DNA from: Bacteroidales bacterium
GTDB taxonomy: Bacteria > Bacteroidota > Bacteroidia > Bacteroidales > UBA10428
Direction: 5' to 3'
DNA: 20,054 bases
Assembly: GCA_016926235.1 (NCBI GenBank)
Contig: JAFGOZ010000301.1
Location: forward strand, 1 to 20,054
The notes under the pieces were generated by a model. The model was not told where the DNA came from and searched no databases. It worked only from the letters and a program-made list of their open reading frames with translations. Every line of letters begins with the position of its first letter. The stretch's first letter is position 1. The position numbers and the translations under genes were made by a program. Below are positions 1 to 8,814 of the stretch, piece after piece.

Positions 1-48
1 GTTAGAAGATTTATCATGGATGTTTCATTTTAAAAATGTTTATAGTTC

Positions 49-67
49 AAAAATACTCAGGTATTTT
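49..67 (-). terminator. Probable intrinsic terminator of the RSH gene
   Basis: Read on the minus strand, a perfect 7-bp AT-rich stem (AAAATAC / GTATTTT) with a CTGA loop runs into a short U run, about 19 nt after the stop codon at 86-88. The placement is right for the RSH gene, but the stem is weak because it has few G-C pairs. Confidence 0.5.
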
Positions 68-85
68 CAATTTTCAAAGTTGTTA

Positions 86-2299
86 TCATATAATATTTTC
101 ACTTCTTGAAGCAGCATGCACCCCTTTAACCTTTTTTAACCTTTCTACAAAAGCATCCAGGTATTGTTTATTACGCACCAATACGGTAATAGTTCCTTCA
201 AAATCCGTATTTTTATTGTTAAAATTAATGGAACGTAAATTTACTCCAATATCTTTTGATATAAGTTCTGTAATTTTCCCCAGGGTTCCTCCTTCTTCAT
301 TACCACTTATCTTGATACTTGTCTGGAATCCTGTGTCTCCCTCTGTATTAGTCCATTTAGCTTTTACAACCCGGTAGTTGTATTTTGAGAGAAGTTGCGC
401 AGCATTTGGACATGTCATACGATGCACCTTAATACCCTCACCAACAGTTACAAACCCGAATACGTCATCACCAAAAACAGGGTTGCAGCATTTAGCGAGT
501 GAAAAACCAACTCGCCCAATTTTATTATCAATCAGCAAATAGTCATCTTTATGCCCGTCAATAAAGTCTTTTATGTCATTCAGAGGTGTTTTCTTGGTTT
601 CTTTTTCTATGGTTTCTTTGGTTTCTTCATCCGGGGTTGACAGGTATACTTTTATTTCTCCCAGATCAATTTTTTCAGTGGCAATAAGAGAGTAAAGGTC
701 AGTTGCTGTTTTCAGACGATATTTGGATAATAATTTCTTAATATTCTCATCGTTGAAACCAATTTTCCAGTTTCGTAAGCGTCGTTGTAAAATTTCTCTT
801 CCGTTATCGGCCTCTTTCAAACGTTCTTCTCTTAGCGATTGCTTAATTTTCCCTTTGGCTTTTGAGGTAACCACAAATTCAAGCCATTCCCGCTTTGGCA
901 CTTGGTTCTTGGAGGTGAATATTTCAACCTTGTCCCCGTTTTGTAATTTATGGCGTATGGTAACATTTTTTCCATTCACTTTTGCGCCAGTGCAGGTATC
1001 ACCAACATTGGTATGAATATCATAGGCAAAATCCAGGACGGTAGCATCTTCAGGAAATTTTCGCAAATCCCCTTTGGGTGTGAAAACAAATATTTCGTTG
1101 GAATATAAACTCAATTTGAAATCATCAATAAACTCATCCGTATCTGTACCAGGAGATTCCAGTATCTCTCTTATTTTAGTAATAAAGTCATCTATTGTAT
1201 TATCACTCTTTTGTCCTTTGTATTTCCAGTGTGCTGCAACCCCTTTTTCCGCTACTTCGTTCATGCGTTCGGTACGAATCTGTACTTCTACCCATTTACC
1301 ACCCGGTACAACAACAGTTGTGTGCAGCGATTCATAACCGTTACTTTTAGGTACTGATATCCAGTCACGCATGCGCTTTGGATTTGGCTGATAGATATTC
1401 GTAACAATGGAGTATACTCTCCAGCAATCTGGTTTTTCATTTTCACCTTCACTTTTTAGAATAATCCGGATGGCAAAAAGATCATAAATTTCTTCAAACT
1501 CTACATTTTGCCGTTTCATCTTATTCCATATGGAGTAGATAGACTTTGGCCTTCCTTTTATTTCAAAATCAAAACCTTTGCCTTCCAGTGATGTTTTGAT
1601 AGGTTTAATAAAGTCCCGAATGAATTTATTACGTGCAGTACTGGTTTCTTTAAGTTTTCGTTCAATGTTAAAATACACATCAGGTTCGATATATCTGAGT
1701 GACAGATCTTCCAATTCCGATTTAACAAGATATAATCCTAAACGGTGAGCCAGTGGGGCAATGAGGTAAAATGACTCCCAGGCAATTTGTAGTTGTAATT
1801 GGGGGTCCATGTTTTTCATATTACGCATAAATTGTAATTGGTGGGCTAAACGTATAAGAATAACCCGGACGTCACTTGCCAGGTTTAGCAAAAGTTTACG
1901 ATAATTTTCGGGCTGTTCGAAGGCTTTTCCGGTACCTATGGAATATATTTTTTTTAATCCTTCTAAAATAGTTGGGATCGGATCACCAAATATGTTCCGG
2001 GTTTTTTCAATCAGGGTTTCATCTACAAAAATAGCTTCGTGCAGGATTGTACTAATTATAGAACTCACTCCCAAACCTATTTCGGTTGCTACCATTCTGG
2101 CTACTTCCAAAGAGTGTGTAATATATAGCTCTCCTGTAACTCTGCGTTTGTCTTTAATGGTTTCCAGTGCTATATCAAATGCAAGCCGGATTTTCTTTCT
2201 TTCTTTGGAGTTCATATCGCATTGGCATGCTCGCAATAATCCCCTGTATTGCTTTAATATCTCTTTCTCATCCTTTTCATTTGTGATATATTTTATCAT
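86..2299 (-). CDS. relA: RelA/SpoT-family (p)ppGpp synthetase with degenerate hydrolase domain
   Basis: Long RSH protein of 737 aa, the family's usual length, that makes the alarmone (p)ppGpp from ATP and GTP/GDP in the cytoplasm during starvation. Domains in order: HD-type hydrolase region (about 45-200), synthetase (about 245-360), TGS (about 402-465), helical linker, conserved-cysteine region (C604-C605-N606) and C-terminal ACT (about 658-735). The synthetase has the GRPK motif (249-252), the catalytic-type Asp273 (IYDLFAIR) and Glu338 (EVQIRT), and R309-x-R311-D312 in place of the usual RxKD. The hydrolase half keeps H62 and H87, but the HD pair reads H87-E88, the following ED pair is lost, and the LADRLHN motif reads LAHQLQF (151-157). 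Hydrolysis is therefore probably lost, as in RelA-type monofunctional enzymes. Start chosen at the first ATG; no Shine-Dalgarno is seen. It is divergent from the kinase gene. Family assignment is very sure; loss of hydrolase is inferred from residues. Confidence 0.96.
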   Translation of the reverse strand: MIKYITNEKDEKEILKQYRGLLRACQCDMNSKERKKIRLAFDIALETIKDKRRVTGELYITHSLEVARMVATEIGLGVSSIISTILHEAIFVDETLIEKTRNIFGDPIPTILEGLKKIYSIGTGKAFEQPENYRKLLLNLASDVRVILIRLAHQLQFMRNMKNMDPQLQLQIAWESFYLIAPLAHRLGLYLVKSELEDLSLRYIEPDVYFNIERKLKETSTARNKFIRDFIKPIKTSLEGKGFDFEIKGRPKSIYSIWNKMKRQNVEFEEIYDLFAIRIILKSEGENEKPDCWRVYSIVTNIYQPNPKRMRDWISVPKSNGYESLHTTVVVPGGKWVEVQIRTERMNEVAEKGVAAHWKYKGQKSDNTIDDFITKIREILESPGTDTDEFIDDFKLSLYSNEIFVFTPKGDLRKFPEDATVLDFAYDIHTNVGDTCTGAKVNGKNVTIRHKLQNGDKVEIFTSKNQVPKREWLEFVVTSKAKGKIKQSLREERLKEADNGREILQRRLRNWKIGFNDENIKKLLSKYRLKTATDLYSLIATEKIDLGEIKVYLSTPDEETKETIEKETKKTPLNDIKDFIDGHKDDYLLIDNKIGRVGFSLAKCCNPVFGDDVFGFVTVGEGIKVHRMTCPNAAQLLSKYNYRVVKAKWTNTEGDTGFQTSIKISGNEEGGTLGKITELISKDIGVNLRSINFNNKNTDFEGTITVLVRNKQYLDAFVERLKKVKGVHAASRSENII

Positions 2300-2325
2300 A
2301 TTTTCAGCATGTTATTCCTATAACA

Positions 2326-2333
2326 CAAAAATA
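2326..2333 (-). promoter_or_regulatory. Candidate -7 box for the RSH gene
   Basis: On the minus strand this reads TATTTTTG, an exact match to the Bacteroidota -7 consensus TAnnTTTG, 27 bp upstream of the RSH start codon. No good TTTG -33 box lies at the expected spacing, so support is partial. Confidence 0.35.
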
Positions 2334-2445
2334 GTGAAAGTTGTTCTTTCGAGGTGATAAATGGATTAGTAAAGTTATGAATTATGGTGTTTTATTATTC
2401 CTTATCTTGAATTTTTGTATATTGCCATCCAAATAAAAGTAAAAG

Positions 2446-4614
2446 ATGCCGATTTATAGTCACTTACGCTTTATCACGATTTTATTCTTCCTGATATTTT
2501 GCAGCAGTAATGTACATTCACAAACTAATGATTCTTTAGTAATTCATGACCTGAAGAGTAAAATTTATCAAACAGATGAGGATACTGCAAGAATTAGATT
2601 ATATAATGAGATAGCAACACTCTATTATAATTACGATCAGGATAGTATGGAAGCGTATGCCAGACGTGCATATCAACTTAGTGTTAAAGAAAACCATATA
2701 GAAGATTTGGGCTATTCCTTATTAAATATAGGAAGATCATTTTATATGCGTTGTCAGTATGATTCAACCATTCATTATTATATAAATAGCTTAGGATATT
2801 TTACAGAATGCGATAATAAAGTAATGCAGGGGAGTGTATTAAACCGCATTGGTATATGCTATGGAACACTTGGTTTGTATGATTCTTCTTTGATATATTT
2901 TACAAGAGCTAAGATTTTATCTAAAAATATAGGGGATGATAAAAAGTATTGTGAGATCCTGCATAATATTGGAATTGTATATAAGCATCTGGGAAATTGG
3001 GAGAAGGCACTGGAATATTTTGAAGAATCGAAAGAAGTTACCCAAACTATTTATGGCCGTGAAGAATTGACGCCGTATTTTTATGAAATTAGCATTATAC
3101 ATAAGATAAGAGGGGATTATTTAAGTGCACTGGAAAATTGCCAAAAAGCACTGGAAATAGCGGAGGAATTTAACTTGCTTGATGAGCAAGCCTATGTAAA
3201 CGATGAGTTGGGCTCTATTTACCTGGCTATTAATGAATACGAACATGCACTAAAGCATTTTCAAAAAGTCCTTAAATATTATAATACGACTGAGAATAAA
3301 CTCGATATTTCACTGATTTACACAAATATGGGGGCGGTTTTCGAGGAACAAAACAAGTATGACTCAGCGCTCTATTTTCATACAAAAGCCCTTGAATTGC
3401 AAAAGGAGATGAATGAACTCAGGGGTATTGCGCTGTCATATTTCCATATTGGTAAAATATTTTATACTGTCAACAACTATGATAAAGCCTTAAATTATTT
3501 GAAGCAGGCTGCAATAATTCAGAAAAACCAGAATATTAAAAATGAACTTGCGGACACTTACAATCAATTGTCTTTACTATATAAACAAATTTCAAATCAT
3601 GATCTGGCATTTCAATATTCACAGATGGCATATAATTTAGGTGAAGAACTTGAATCAATACCAATAATGTGTGCATCATCAAAAACAATGAGCCAGTATT
3701 ATGAAAGAAAAGGAAAATACAAAGAGGCTTTTCAATACTTGAAGCTTAATAAACAATTAAGTGATAGCTTGTTAAATGACAGCCGAATTAAAGAAATAAC
3801 GTCCCTGGGTTTACAATATGATTTTGATAAAAAACAAAAGGAGATAGAATATGAAAGAGACCAGGAAAAAATGATGTATAATACTGATTTGAAACAACAA
3901 AGATGGATAAGAAACTCCTTCATTTTGGGCTTTTTGGTTGTATTAATAGTTGGGGTTTTACTTTATAGAAGTTATAAAATCAAGAAAAAATCGAATGAAG
4001 AGAAAGAGGCTTTGTTAAAAGAAATACATCACAGGGTGAAAAATAATCTCCAAATGATTTCAAGTTTGTTGAGTTTGCAGACCTCAATTCAGAAAGATAG
4101 TAAAGTGAAAGAGGCGGTTTTGGAGAGTCAGAATCGTGTAAAATCGATGGCTTTAATACATCAGCTTTTATATCAGGAGGAGTCATTGTCAAAAATAAAC
4201 ATGAATGATTATATCGGGCAGTTATTAGGTTTTTTGAGCAGTACATTTGCTCAACCTGATAAAATTATTCAATTAGAACAAAAGATAGAACATCTAAAAC
4301 TGGATATTGAAACTTCTGTGCCACTTGGATTAATTGTTAATGAACTTGTATCCAACGCTTTTAAATATGCTTTTAAAAACACAGATAATGGAAAAATTAC
4401 GGTTGCATTAATTAAGGATAAAAGCGATATGATCCATTTGGTTGTCAAGGATAATGGGACAGGGCTCCCTGACGATTTTGATTATGAGAAATCCAATTCT
4501 TTAGGTATGAAGTTGGTGAGTATTCTCGCACAGCAGCTTCGTGGAGAACTAAACATAACATCTGGTGAAGGTGTAACTATCCATTTAAGTTTTAAGGAAA
4601 GGATAAGAAGTTAG
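2446..4614 (+). CDS. TPR-repeat membrane sensor histidine kinase (HisKA_2 type)
   Basis: 722-aa sensor kinase. A signal peptide (about 1-25) is followed by a long periplasmic array of tetratricopeptide repeats (about 50-440; for example the A-x-x-Y-F motifs around 188, 228, 268 and 308), a coiled segment (about 445-488), one membrane helix (about 490-508) and a cytoplasmic kinase core. The HisKA_2 motif EIHHRVKNNLQ is at 526-536, with H529 the expected phospho-acceptor. The HATPase has its N box at about 629-640 (VNELVSNAFK), the DNGTGLP motif at 669-675 and SLGMKLV at 685-691. TPR sensor domains usually bind peptides or partner proteins; the ligand here is unknown. The LytTR regulator downstream is the likely phosphotransfer partner. 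The gene starts at ATG 2446 in an A-rich leader without a Shine-Dalgarno, and is divergent from the RSH gene. Family is very sure; signal and targets are unknown. Confidence 0.93.
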   Translation: MPIYSHLRFITILFFLIFCSSNVHSQTNDSLVIHDLKSKIYQTDEDTARIRLYNEIATLYYNYDQDSMEAYARRAYQLSVKENHIEDLGYSLLNIGRSFYMRCQYDSTIHYYINSLGYFTECDNKVMQGSVLNRIGICYGTLGLYDSSLIYFTRAKILSKNIGDDKKYCEILHNIGIVYKHLGNWEKALEYFEESKEVTQTIYGREELTPYFYEISIIHKIRGDYLSALENCQKALEIAEEFNLLDEQAYVNDELGSIYLAINEYEHALKHFQKVLKYYNTTENKLDISLIYTNMGAVFEEQNKYDSALYFHTKALELQKEMNELRGIALSYFHIGKIFYTVNNYDKALNYLKQAAIIQKNQNIKNELADTYNQLSLLYKQISNHDLAFQYSQMAYNLGEELESIPIMCASSKTMSQYYERKGKYKEAFQYLKLNKQLSDSLLNDSRIKEITSLGLQYDFDKKQKEIEYERDQEKMMYNTDLKQQRWIRNSFILGFLVVLIVGVLLYRSYKIKKKSNEEKEALLKEIHHRVKNNLQMISSLLSLQTSIQKDSKVKEAVLESQNRVKSMALIHQLLYQEESLSKINMNDYIGQLLGFLSSTFAQPDKIIQLEQKIEHLKLDIETSVPLGLIVNELVSNAFKYAFKNTDNGKITVALIKDKSDMIHLVVKDNGTGLPDDFDYEKSNSLGMKLVSILAQQLRGELNITSGEGVTIHLSFKERIRS

Positions 4615-4714
4615 AAGCACTTTAAATAATAGAATTGAAGCTTGTTCGGATAATTTTAAAAATGAATTGTTAAATGGTTAAATTGTTGAATTGTATTTTG
4701 GTTACTGTCGTTTT

Positions 4715-4802
4715 GACAATAGAACAATAGAACAACAGAATAATAGAACAACAGAATAATAGAACAACAGAATAATAGAACAACAGAATAATAGAACAAT
4801 GT
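4715..4802. repeat. 16-bp tandem repeat (alternating 8-mers AACAACAG / AATAATAG)
   Basis: Four perfect copies of a 16-bp unit (AACAACAG followed by AATAATAG) run from 4731 to 4794. They are flanked by degenerate single 8-mers: GACAATAG at 4715-4722, AACAATAG at 4723-4730 and a partial copy at 4795-4802. The unit is itself a doubled 8-mer of form AAYAAYAG, so the array probably grew from 8-bp slippage and then by 16-bp units. It is non-coding and lies between kinase and regulator genes. Confidence 0.95.
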
Positions 4803-4874
4803 TATATATGGCTTTAGAGACTAATATTTCATGATATATTTGAATCAAATAAAGGTATTGAAACAAATATTCCG

Positions 4875-4882
4875 TATTTTAG
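4875..4882 (+). promoter_or_regulatory. Weak candidate -7 box for the LytTR regulator
   Basis: TATTTTAG resembles TAnnTTTG with one mismatch, 29 bp before the ATG. No -33 element at a convincing distance was found; TTG at 4858 is too close and TTTG at 4839 too far. Confidence 0.25.
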
Positions 4883-4911
4883 CACCATAACCCTGTCTTG
4901 AATTTTAACGA

Positions 4912-5679
4912 ATGAACAACCTGAAAACATTAATTGTTGAAGATGAGCTTGTAATTGCCGAAGACATAAAGCTTATACTGATTGAGCTTGGGTATGAGGT
5001 TGTTGGTATTGCCAGATCTTATGATCAGGCCATTGATATACTAAATCAAAATAATATTGATCTGGCTTTGCTGGATATACAATTGGATGATGATAAAGAT
5101 GGTATTGAATTAGCAAATTATATAAGAGAGAATTATTCAATAGCTGTTGTTTTTCTTACTTCACATGCTGATCAGGCTACTATGAAAAGGGCTAAGGAAG
5201 TAAAACCTGATGGATATTTACTAAAACCGTTTGATAAAAAAGATTTATATACAACGATTGAAATTGGTTATGATAATTTTTTGGATCGCAATTTCATGGA
5301 AAGTCAGGTGGAAAGGATGAATCCGGAGAATGAACAAGATCTTTCAAATCTCAATTCTGTTCTTAATGACTGCATATTTATTAAGAAGGATTATTTACTC
5401 ATCAAAATTCAATTCAATAAGATAAAATATATTAAGACAGAAGGCAATTACATTGAGATTTATTGTACTGATAAAAAGCATCTGGTTCGGTCAACCTTAA
5501 AGGACTTTTTACAAAAACTTCCACGGAATCAGTTTCTGCAGGTGCATAAATCCTATTCTGTAAACCTTTCACAGATTGATGCCATCAATCATACATATGT
5601 GCAAATTGAACAGGACACGATCCCTGTAGGCCGTATGTATATGGATGAGATTAAAAGGGCGTTAAATATTGATTTGTGA
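4912..5679 (+). CDS. LytTR-family response regulator
   Basis: 255-aa DNA-binding response regulator. The N-terminal receiver domain (about 4-122) has the acidic pair E10-D11, phospho-acceptor D55 (LLDIQL), T83 and K105 (LLKPF). The C-terminal LytTR DNA-binding domain (about 153-253) has the typical I-x-Y-I-K-T-E-G-N-Y stretch (171-180), F208-L209-Q210-V211-H212-K213-S214-Y215 and the IPVGR strand (237-241). It lies in the same direction as, and directly after, the TPR-HisKA_2 kinase, a common Bacteroidota arrangement, so phosphotransfer from that kinase is likely. ATG 4912 gives the standard receiver N-terminus. Direct targets cannot be read from sequence; I found no convincing pair of LytTR half-sites nearby. 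Confidence 0.95.
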   Translation: MNNLKTLIVEDELVIAEDIKLILIELGYEVVGIARSYDQAIDILNQNNIDLALLDIQLDDDKDGIELANYIRENYSIAVVFLTSHADQATMKRAKEVKPDGYLLKPFDKKDLYTTIEIGYDNFLDRNFMESQVERMNPENEQDLSNLNSVLNDCIFIKKDYLLIKIQFNKIKYIKTEGNYIEIYCTDKKHLVRSTLKDFLQKLPRNQFLQVHKSYSVNLSQIDAINHTYVQIEQDTIPVGRMYMDEIKRALNIDL

Positions 5680-5684
5680 TGAAT

Positions 5685-5709
5685 AGCTATCAGCCATCAG
5701 CTGTTAGCT
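5685..5709 (+). terminator. Imperfect hairpin after the LytTR regulator
   Basis: Ten-base arms AGCTATCAGC / GCTGTTAGCT pair with one T-T mismatch around a 5-nt loop, 6 nt after the stop codon. No U tract follows directly (the first T run starts at 5725), so it could be a weak terminator, an mRNA end stabiliser or a dispersed palindromic repeat. Confidence 0.4.
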
Positions 5710-5750
5710 CGCTTTCCAGCTAATGTTTTTTGATTATTTATAATATATAG

Positions 5751-5779
5751 CATTCAGGAGTCAGGAGTCTGAATTCAGG
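5751..5779. repeat. CAGGAGT-type short repeat block
   Basis: The words CAGGAGT and CAGG recur here and the block ends in the palindrome CTGAATTCAG. The 10-mer CAGGAGTCAG (5755-5764) recurs at 18077-18086. ATTCAGGAG (5752-5760) recurs in reverse complement at 18136-18144. Confidence 0.6.
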
Positions 5780-5873
5780 CACCATAACATTCTCATCTTC
5801 TCACCCTCTCACAACCACCGCTGTCGCTGCTATTGCTATTGGTACTGCCACTGCCGATCCTCATCAACCTTCC

Positions 5874-5901
5874 CCTTTTTCCTTTTGCCTTTTCCCTTTT
5901 G
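5874..5901. repeat. Four-copy 7-mer array CCTTTTN
   Basis: Consecutive units are CCTTTTT, CCTTTTG, CCTTTTC and CCTTTTG. The reverse complement of CCTTTTG is CAAAAGG, the exact unit of the array at 12621-12641, so the two arrays are the same family in opposite orientation. Confidence 0.75.
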
Positions 5902-5992
5902 CCATTCCCCTTTTCCATTATAAATTATTCATTGCAATTTCGTCCTCACAATCCCGCATTTCACAACATCTCTGCGTAGTTTATCACAAATA

Positions 5993-6025
5993 TTTGATTT
6001 TAGCTCGCCACATATACTATTATTG
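5993..6025 (+). promoter_or_regulatory. Candidate promoter of the LRR gene pair
   Basis: TTTG (5993-5996), a 21-bp spacer, then TATTATTG (6018-6025), which matches the Bacteroidota -33/-7 pattern TTTG-N19-TAnnTTTG with one mismatch in the -7 box and a slightly long spacer. It lies about 60 bp before the ATG. Confidence 0.4.
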
Positions 6026-6084
6026 TAGAGTTAGAATTATCATCCATTAAACAAGATATAATAAAAGTAACCAAACTCTCAATT

Positions 6085-8757
6085 ATGAAGAAGAACTTAA
6101 TTTCCTTTATAGTAGCATGTATTAGTATTCTTATCTTAATAAGTAACAATACAGCAAAAGCAGGTGATCACCTTTCTGATTCACTTGCCCTGGTAGCCTT
6201 ATACGACAGTACAAATGGTAGTAGCTGGACTATTAATACCGGCTGGAAAACAGACACTTTAGGAGCCTGGTATGGAATAAAACTTAAAAACGGGAGAGTG
6301 GTTGAAATAGGTTTGAACGAAAATAATCTAAATGGTACTATCCCGAAGCAAATTGGCGGTCTTGATAGTCTTGAGAGGTTAATTCTCAACCATAATTACA
6401 ATATCTCAGGTAGTATTCCCGCTGAGATTGGAAATCTTTCAAAATTGCTATTTTTACGACTTAACAGCAATAAACTTACAGGTAATATTCCACCGGAATT
6501 AGGAAACCTTGTTAATATACTACAAGTGTATTTAGGCAATAATGAACTTACCGGGAGTATTCCTGATGAGTTAGGAAACCTGGTTAATGCATACGACTTA
6601 TATTTAAGCAGTAATTCCCTCACAGGTTCTATACCAACTTCATTAAGTAATATGGCAACTTTGCAATTACTCTATCTTGGCTATAATGATTTAAGCGGTG
6701 GAATACCTGTAGAGCTGGTAAACCTGTCAAACCTAAGATTTCTTGATTTATCAGGTAACCCGCTGGGTGATACCATACCCTCTCAATTGGGCAATATGTC
6801 AAATTTATGGAATTTACATCTGGGAGCTTGCAATCTGATTGGTTCAATCCCGGTTGCGTTAACAAATATGACAAGTCTGCAAACCCTGGATTTATATGGT
6901 AATCAATTGACGGGTACTATACCTGCGGAATTGGGAAATATGTCCAACTTATATAGGGTAAATTTTTACGCTAATCAGTTGTCCGGTGAAATCCCTCCCG
7001 AACTTGGCAATTTATCAAATCTTCAACAACTGTCTTTAAGTGCAAATAACTTCACTGGAAGTATACCTCCTGAATTAGGAAATCTTACCAATCTTCAATA
7101 TGTAGAGTTATACAGTAATCAGCTGACAGGGGCAATCCCTCCTGAATTAGGAAACTTAACCAATGCATTTGGATTTTTTGTGAGTGGAAATCAACTTACA
7201 GGTAGCATACCCAGTGAATTGGGAAATTTGACAAAACTTATTTCCTTTCAGGTTCAAGATAATCATTTGACAGGTTCTGTTCCACAAGAATTAACAAGTT
7301 TAACCAATTTGGGTAATATCTTTTTAAATGATAACCAGTTTGATAAGCTGCCGGATTTTTCCAATTTATCAAACTTAACAACTTTTGTTGTTAATGATAA
7401 TAAATTCACTTTTGGAGATTTGGAGCCTAACATACACAAATTGACTTCCTATTCCCCACAGGATTCAATCGGTGCATTTGATACATTATATTTTGCAATA
7501 GGCGATACACTTTTTATGACTGTTGAAACGGACGGTTTATATAATAAGTATCAGTGGACCCAAAATGGAGTTGATATAAGTGATAATGGTATTTTTTCCG
7601 GCACCAATGATTCGGTACTAAAAATAATATCTCCTAATTCTTCCAATACCGGCGTTTATATATGCAAGGTAACAAATGATACTGTAACAGGTCTGACAAT
7701 ATACACAAATCCGATTGAGGCAATACCCACAGTTAAGATTTCCAGCCTGCCATCAACTGTGCAATGTGCAGATGATTCCATTACTATTGGTTATCGGTCG
7801 GTGAATGTAAATGCAGGAAATGTATTTACAGTTGAACTTTCAGATTCTTTGGGAGGTTTTGATACTCCAATGACAATAGGAATTAAAACCACAAATGATT
7901 CTATTGGTAGCATAAGAGCTTATATTCCAGATAGTGTTTCAACAGGAAACCAATATCTGGTTAGGGTTAATGCTTCCAATCCGGCGTTAACCGGTATTAC
8001 AAGTATTGGTGCTTTATCCATTTTGAATAGAACCTTGTCAGCTCCTGTTGTTTTACCATCCTCCGATTCAAGCATTTGTGAAGGAAGCAGCCTGAGTTTA
8101 TTTACGGGTATAATCCCAGATGTATATTATTTATGGTATCAGGATGATGTAGCTATTACCGTAGCCACTTTCAGTGAATATTCCACTGATGCTGCTGGTT
8201 CCTATTATGTTAAAATATATGATATGTGTAGCCCCGATTCACTTTCTTCAAATGTCGTGAATGTAACTGTAGAAGCATTGCCCACCATAACACTAACTAT
8301 GGCTGGAGCAGTATTAACTGCCACACAGGATGCTAATTATATTTATACATGGTATAAAGATGGTGATGAACTGCCTGTAGCTGCTACCGAACATCAGTAT
8401 ACAGCAACTGAAAACGGAGTGTACAGCGTGGAAGTAACAGATGAAAATGGTTGCTCAGAAATGTCAAATAGTCAGAGTGTTACAACTATTGTTGATGTTG
8501 ATGATCCATTATCAGTACTTGAAATATTCCCGAACCCAACAAATGGTAAAATAAATATTGCATTGAAGAATACCCCTCAAATAGAAAGAATTACCATTAG
8601 CAATTTGGCAGGAAAAAAGGTTTATGATCAATCATTTACTGAAAAACAATTAATCAATGATCTGGAGATTGATATATCTGATCAGAAATCAGGAATGTAC
8701 ATCATTCATGTTACAACTGATAATAAGCCTTTGCTTCTCAAATTAATTAAGCTTTAA
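6085..8757 (+). CDS. Secreted LRR protein with Ig-like stalk and T9SS sorting domain (copy 1)
   Basis: 890-aa exported surface or secreted protein. A signal peptide (about 1-26, ending AKA) is followed by a cap of the D-S-L-A-L-V-A-L-Y-D-S-T type (32-43), with the conserved Trp/Gly pattern to residue 63. Fourteen plant-type leucine-rich repeats follow. Their I-P (or V-P) dipeptides fall at 86, 111 and then every 24 residues to 399, with the consensus L-T-G-x-I-P-P-E-L-G-N-L. After the LRRs come Ig-like/beta-sandwich segments (about 457-545, 546-648 and 652-805) and a type A T9SS C-terminal sorting domain (about 811-890, starting VLEIFPNPTNG). LRRs of this kind usually bind proteins or host/neighbour surfaces; the ligand is unknown. 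The paralog starts 57 bp downstream with no terminator between, so the two are probably co-transcribed. ATG 6085 gives the signal peptide directly. Confidence 0.93.
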   Translation: MKKNLISFIVACISILILISNNTAKAGDHLSDSLALVALYDSTNGSSWTINTGWKTDTLGAWYGIKLKNGRVVEIGLNENNLNGTIPKQIGGLDSLERLILNHNYNISGSIPAEIGNLSKLLFLRLNSNKLTGNIPPELGNLVNILQVYLGNNELTGSIPDELGNLVNAYDLYLSSNSLTGSIPTSLSNMATLQLLYLGYNDLSGGIPVELVNLSNLRFLDLSGNPLGDTIPSQLGNMSNLWNLHLGACNLIGSIPVALTNMTSLQTLDLYGNQLTGTIPAELGNMSNLYRVNFYANQLSGEIPPELGNLSNLQQLSLSANNFTGSIPPELGNLTNLQYVELYSNQLTGAIPPELGNLTNAFGFFVSGNQLTGSIPSELGNLTKLISFQVQDNHLTGSVPQELTSLTNLGNIFLNDNQFDKLPDFSNLSNLTTFVVNDNKFTFGDLEPNIHKLTSYSPQDSIGAFDTLYFAIGDTLFMTVETDGLYNKYQWTQNGVDISDNGIFSGTNDSVLKIISPNSSNTGVYICKVTNDTVTGLTIYTNPIEAIPTVKISSLPSTVQCADDSITIGYRSVNVNAGNVFTVELSDSLGGFDTPMTIGIKTTNDSIGSIRAYIPDSVSTGNQYLVRVNASNPALTGITSIGALSILNRTLSAPVVLPSSDSSICEGSSLSLFTGIIPDVYYLWYQDDVAITVATFSEYSTDAAGSYYVKIYDMCSPDSLSSNVVNVTVEALPTITLTMAGAVLTATQDANYIYTWYKDGDELPVAATEHQYTATENGVYSVEVTDENGCSEMSNSQSVTTIVDVDDPLSVLEIFPNPTNGKINIALKNTPQIERITISNLAGKKVYDQSFTEKQLINDLEIDISDQKSGMYIIHVTTDNKPLLLKLIKL

Positions 8758-8780
8758 TAACAACCAAATCAATTAATTAA

Positions 8781-8800
8781 TAAATCAACAAATCAAAAAA
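8781..8800. repeat. Leader repeat shared with leuD leader (copy 1)
   Basis: TAAATCAACAAATCAAAAAA occurs here, 15 bp before the second LRR gene, and identically at 15769-15788, before leuD. The identity extends two more bases (AA) on the left, giving 22 bp in all. Confidence 0.8.
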
Positions 8801-8814
8801 TAAATATTATCCAT

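Larger units (their letters stand above)
4615..4911. other. 297-bp intergenic gap between kinase and regulator
   Basis: No ORF or clear terminator is visible. The gap holds an AT-rich stretch (4660-4700) with repeated TTAAAT/TTGAAT words, the 16-bp tandem repeat at 4715-4802, and a weak promoter candidate near 4875. The gap is long for a kinase-regulator pair, which suggests that the regulator may have its own promoter. Confidence 0.6.
5680..6084. other. 405-bp repeat-rich intergenic region before the LRR genes
   Basis: No plausible gene. From left to right it holds an imperfect hairpin (5685-5709), a CAGGAGT-type repeat block (5751-5779) containing the 10-bp palindrome CTGAATTCAG (5769-5778), a C-rich block of degenerate CTGCxA/CTGCC words (5819-5857), a four-copy 7-mer array (5874-5901), and an AT-rich promoter region (about 5990-6030). 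The low-complexity words suggest slippage-prone spacer DNA. Confidence 0.7.

Noticed and set aside
4715..4802. CRISPR-like regularity of the 16-bp repeats
   Set aside because: The units are directly adjacent with no unique spacers and no cas genes are nearby; this is a simple tandem repeat.
6001..6084. LytTR binding half-sites upstream of the first LRR gene
   Set aside because: The best 9-mer (around 6026-6034) has two consensus mismatches and no properly spaced partner.
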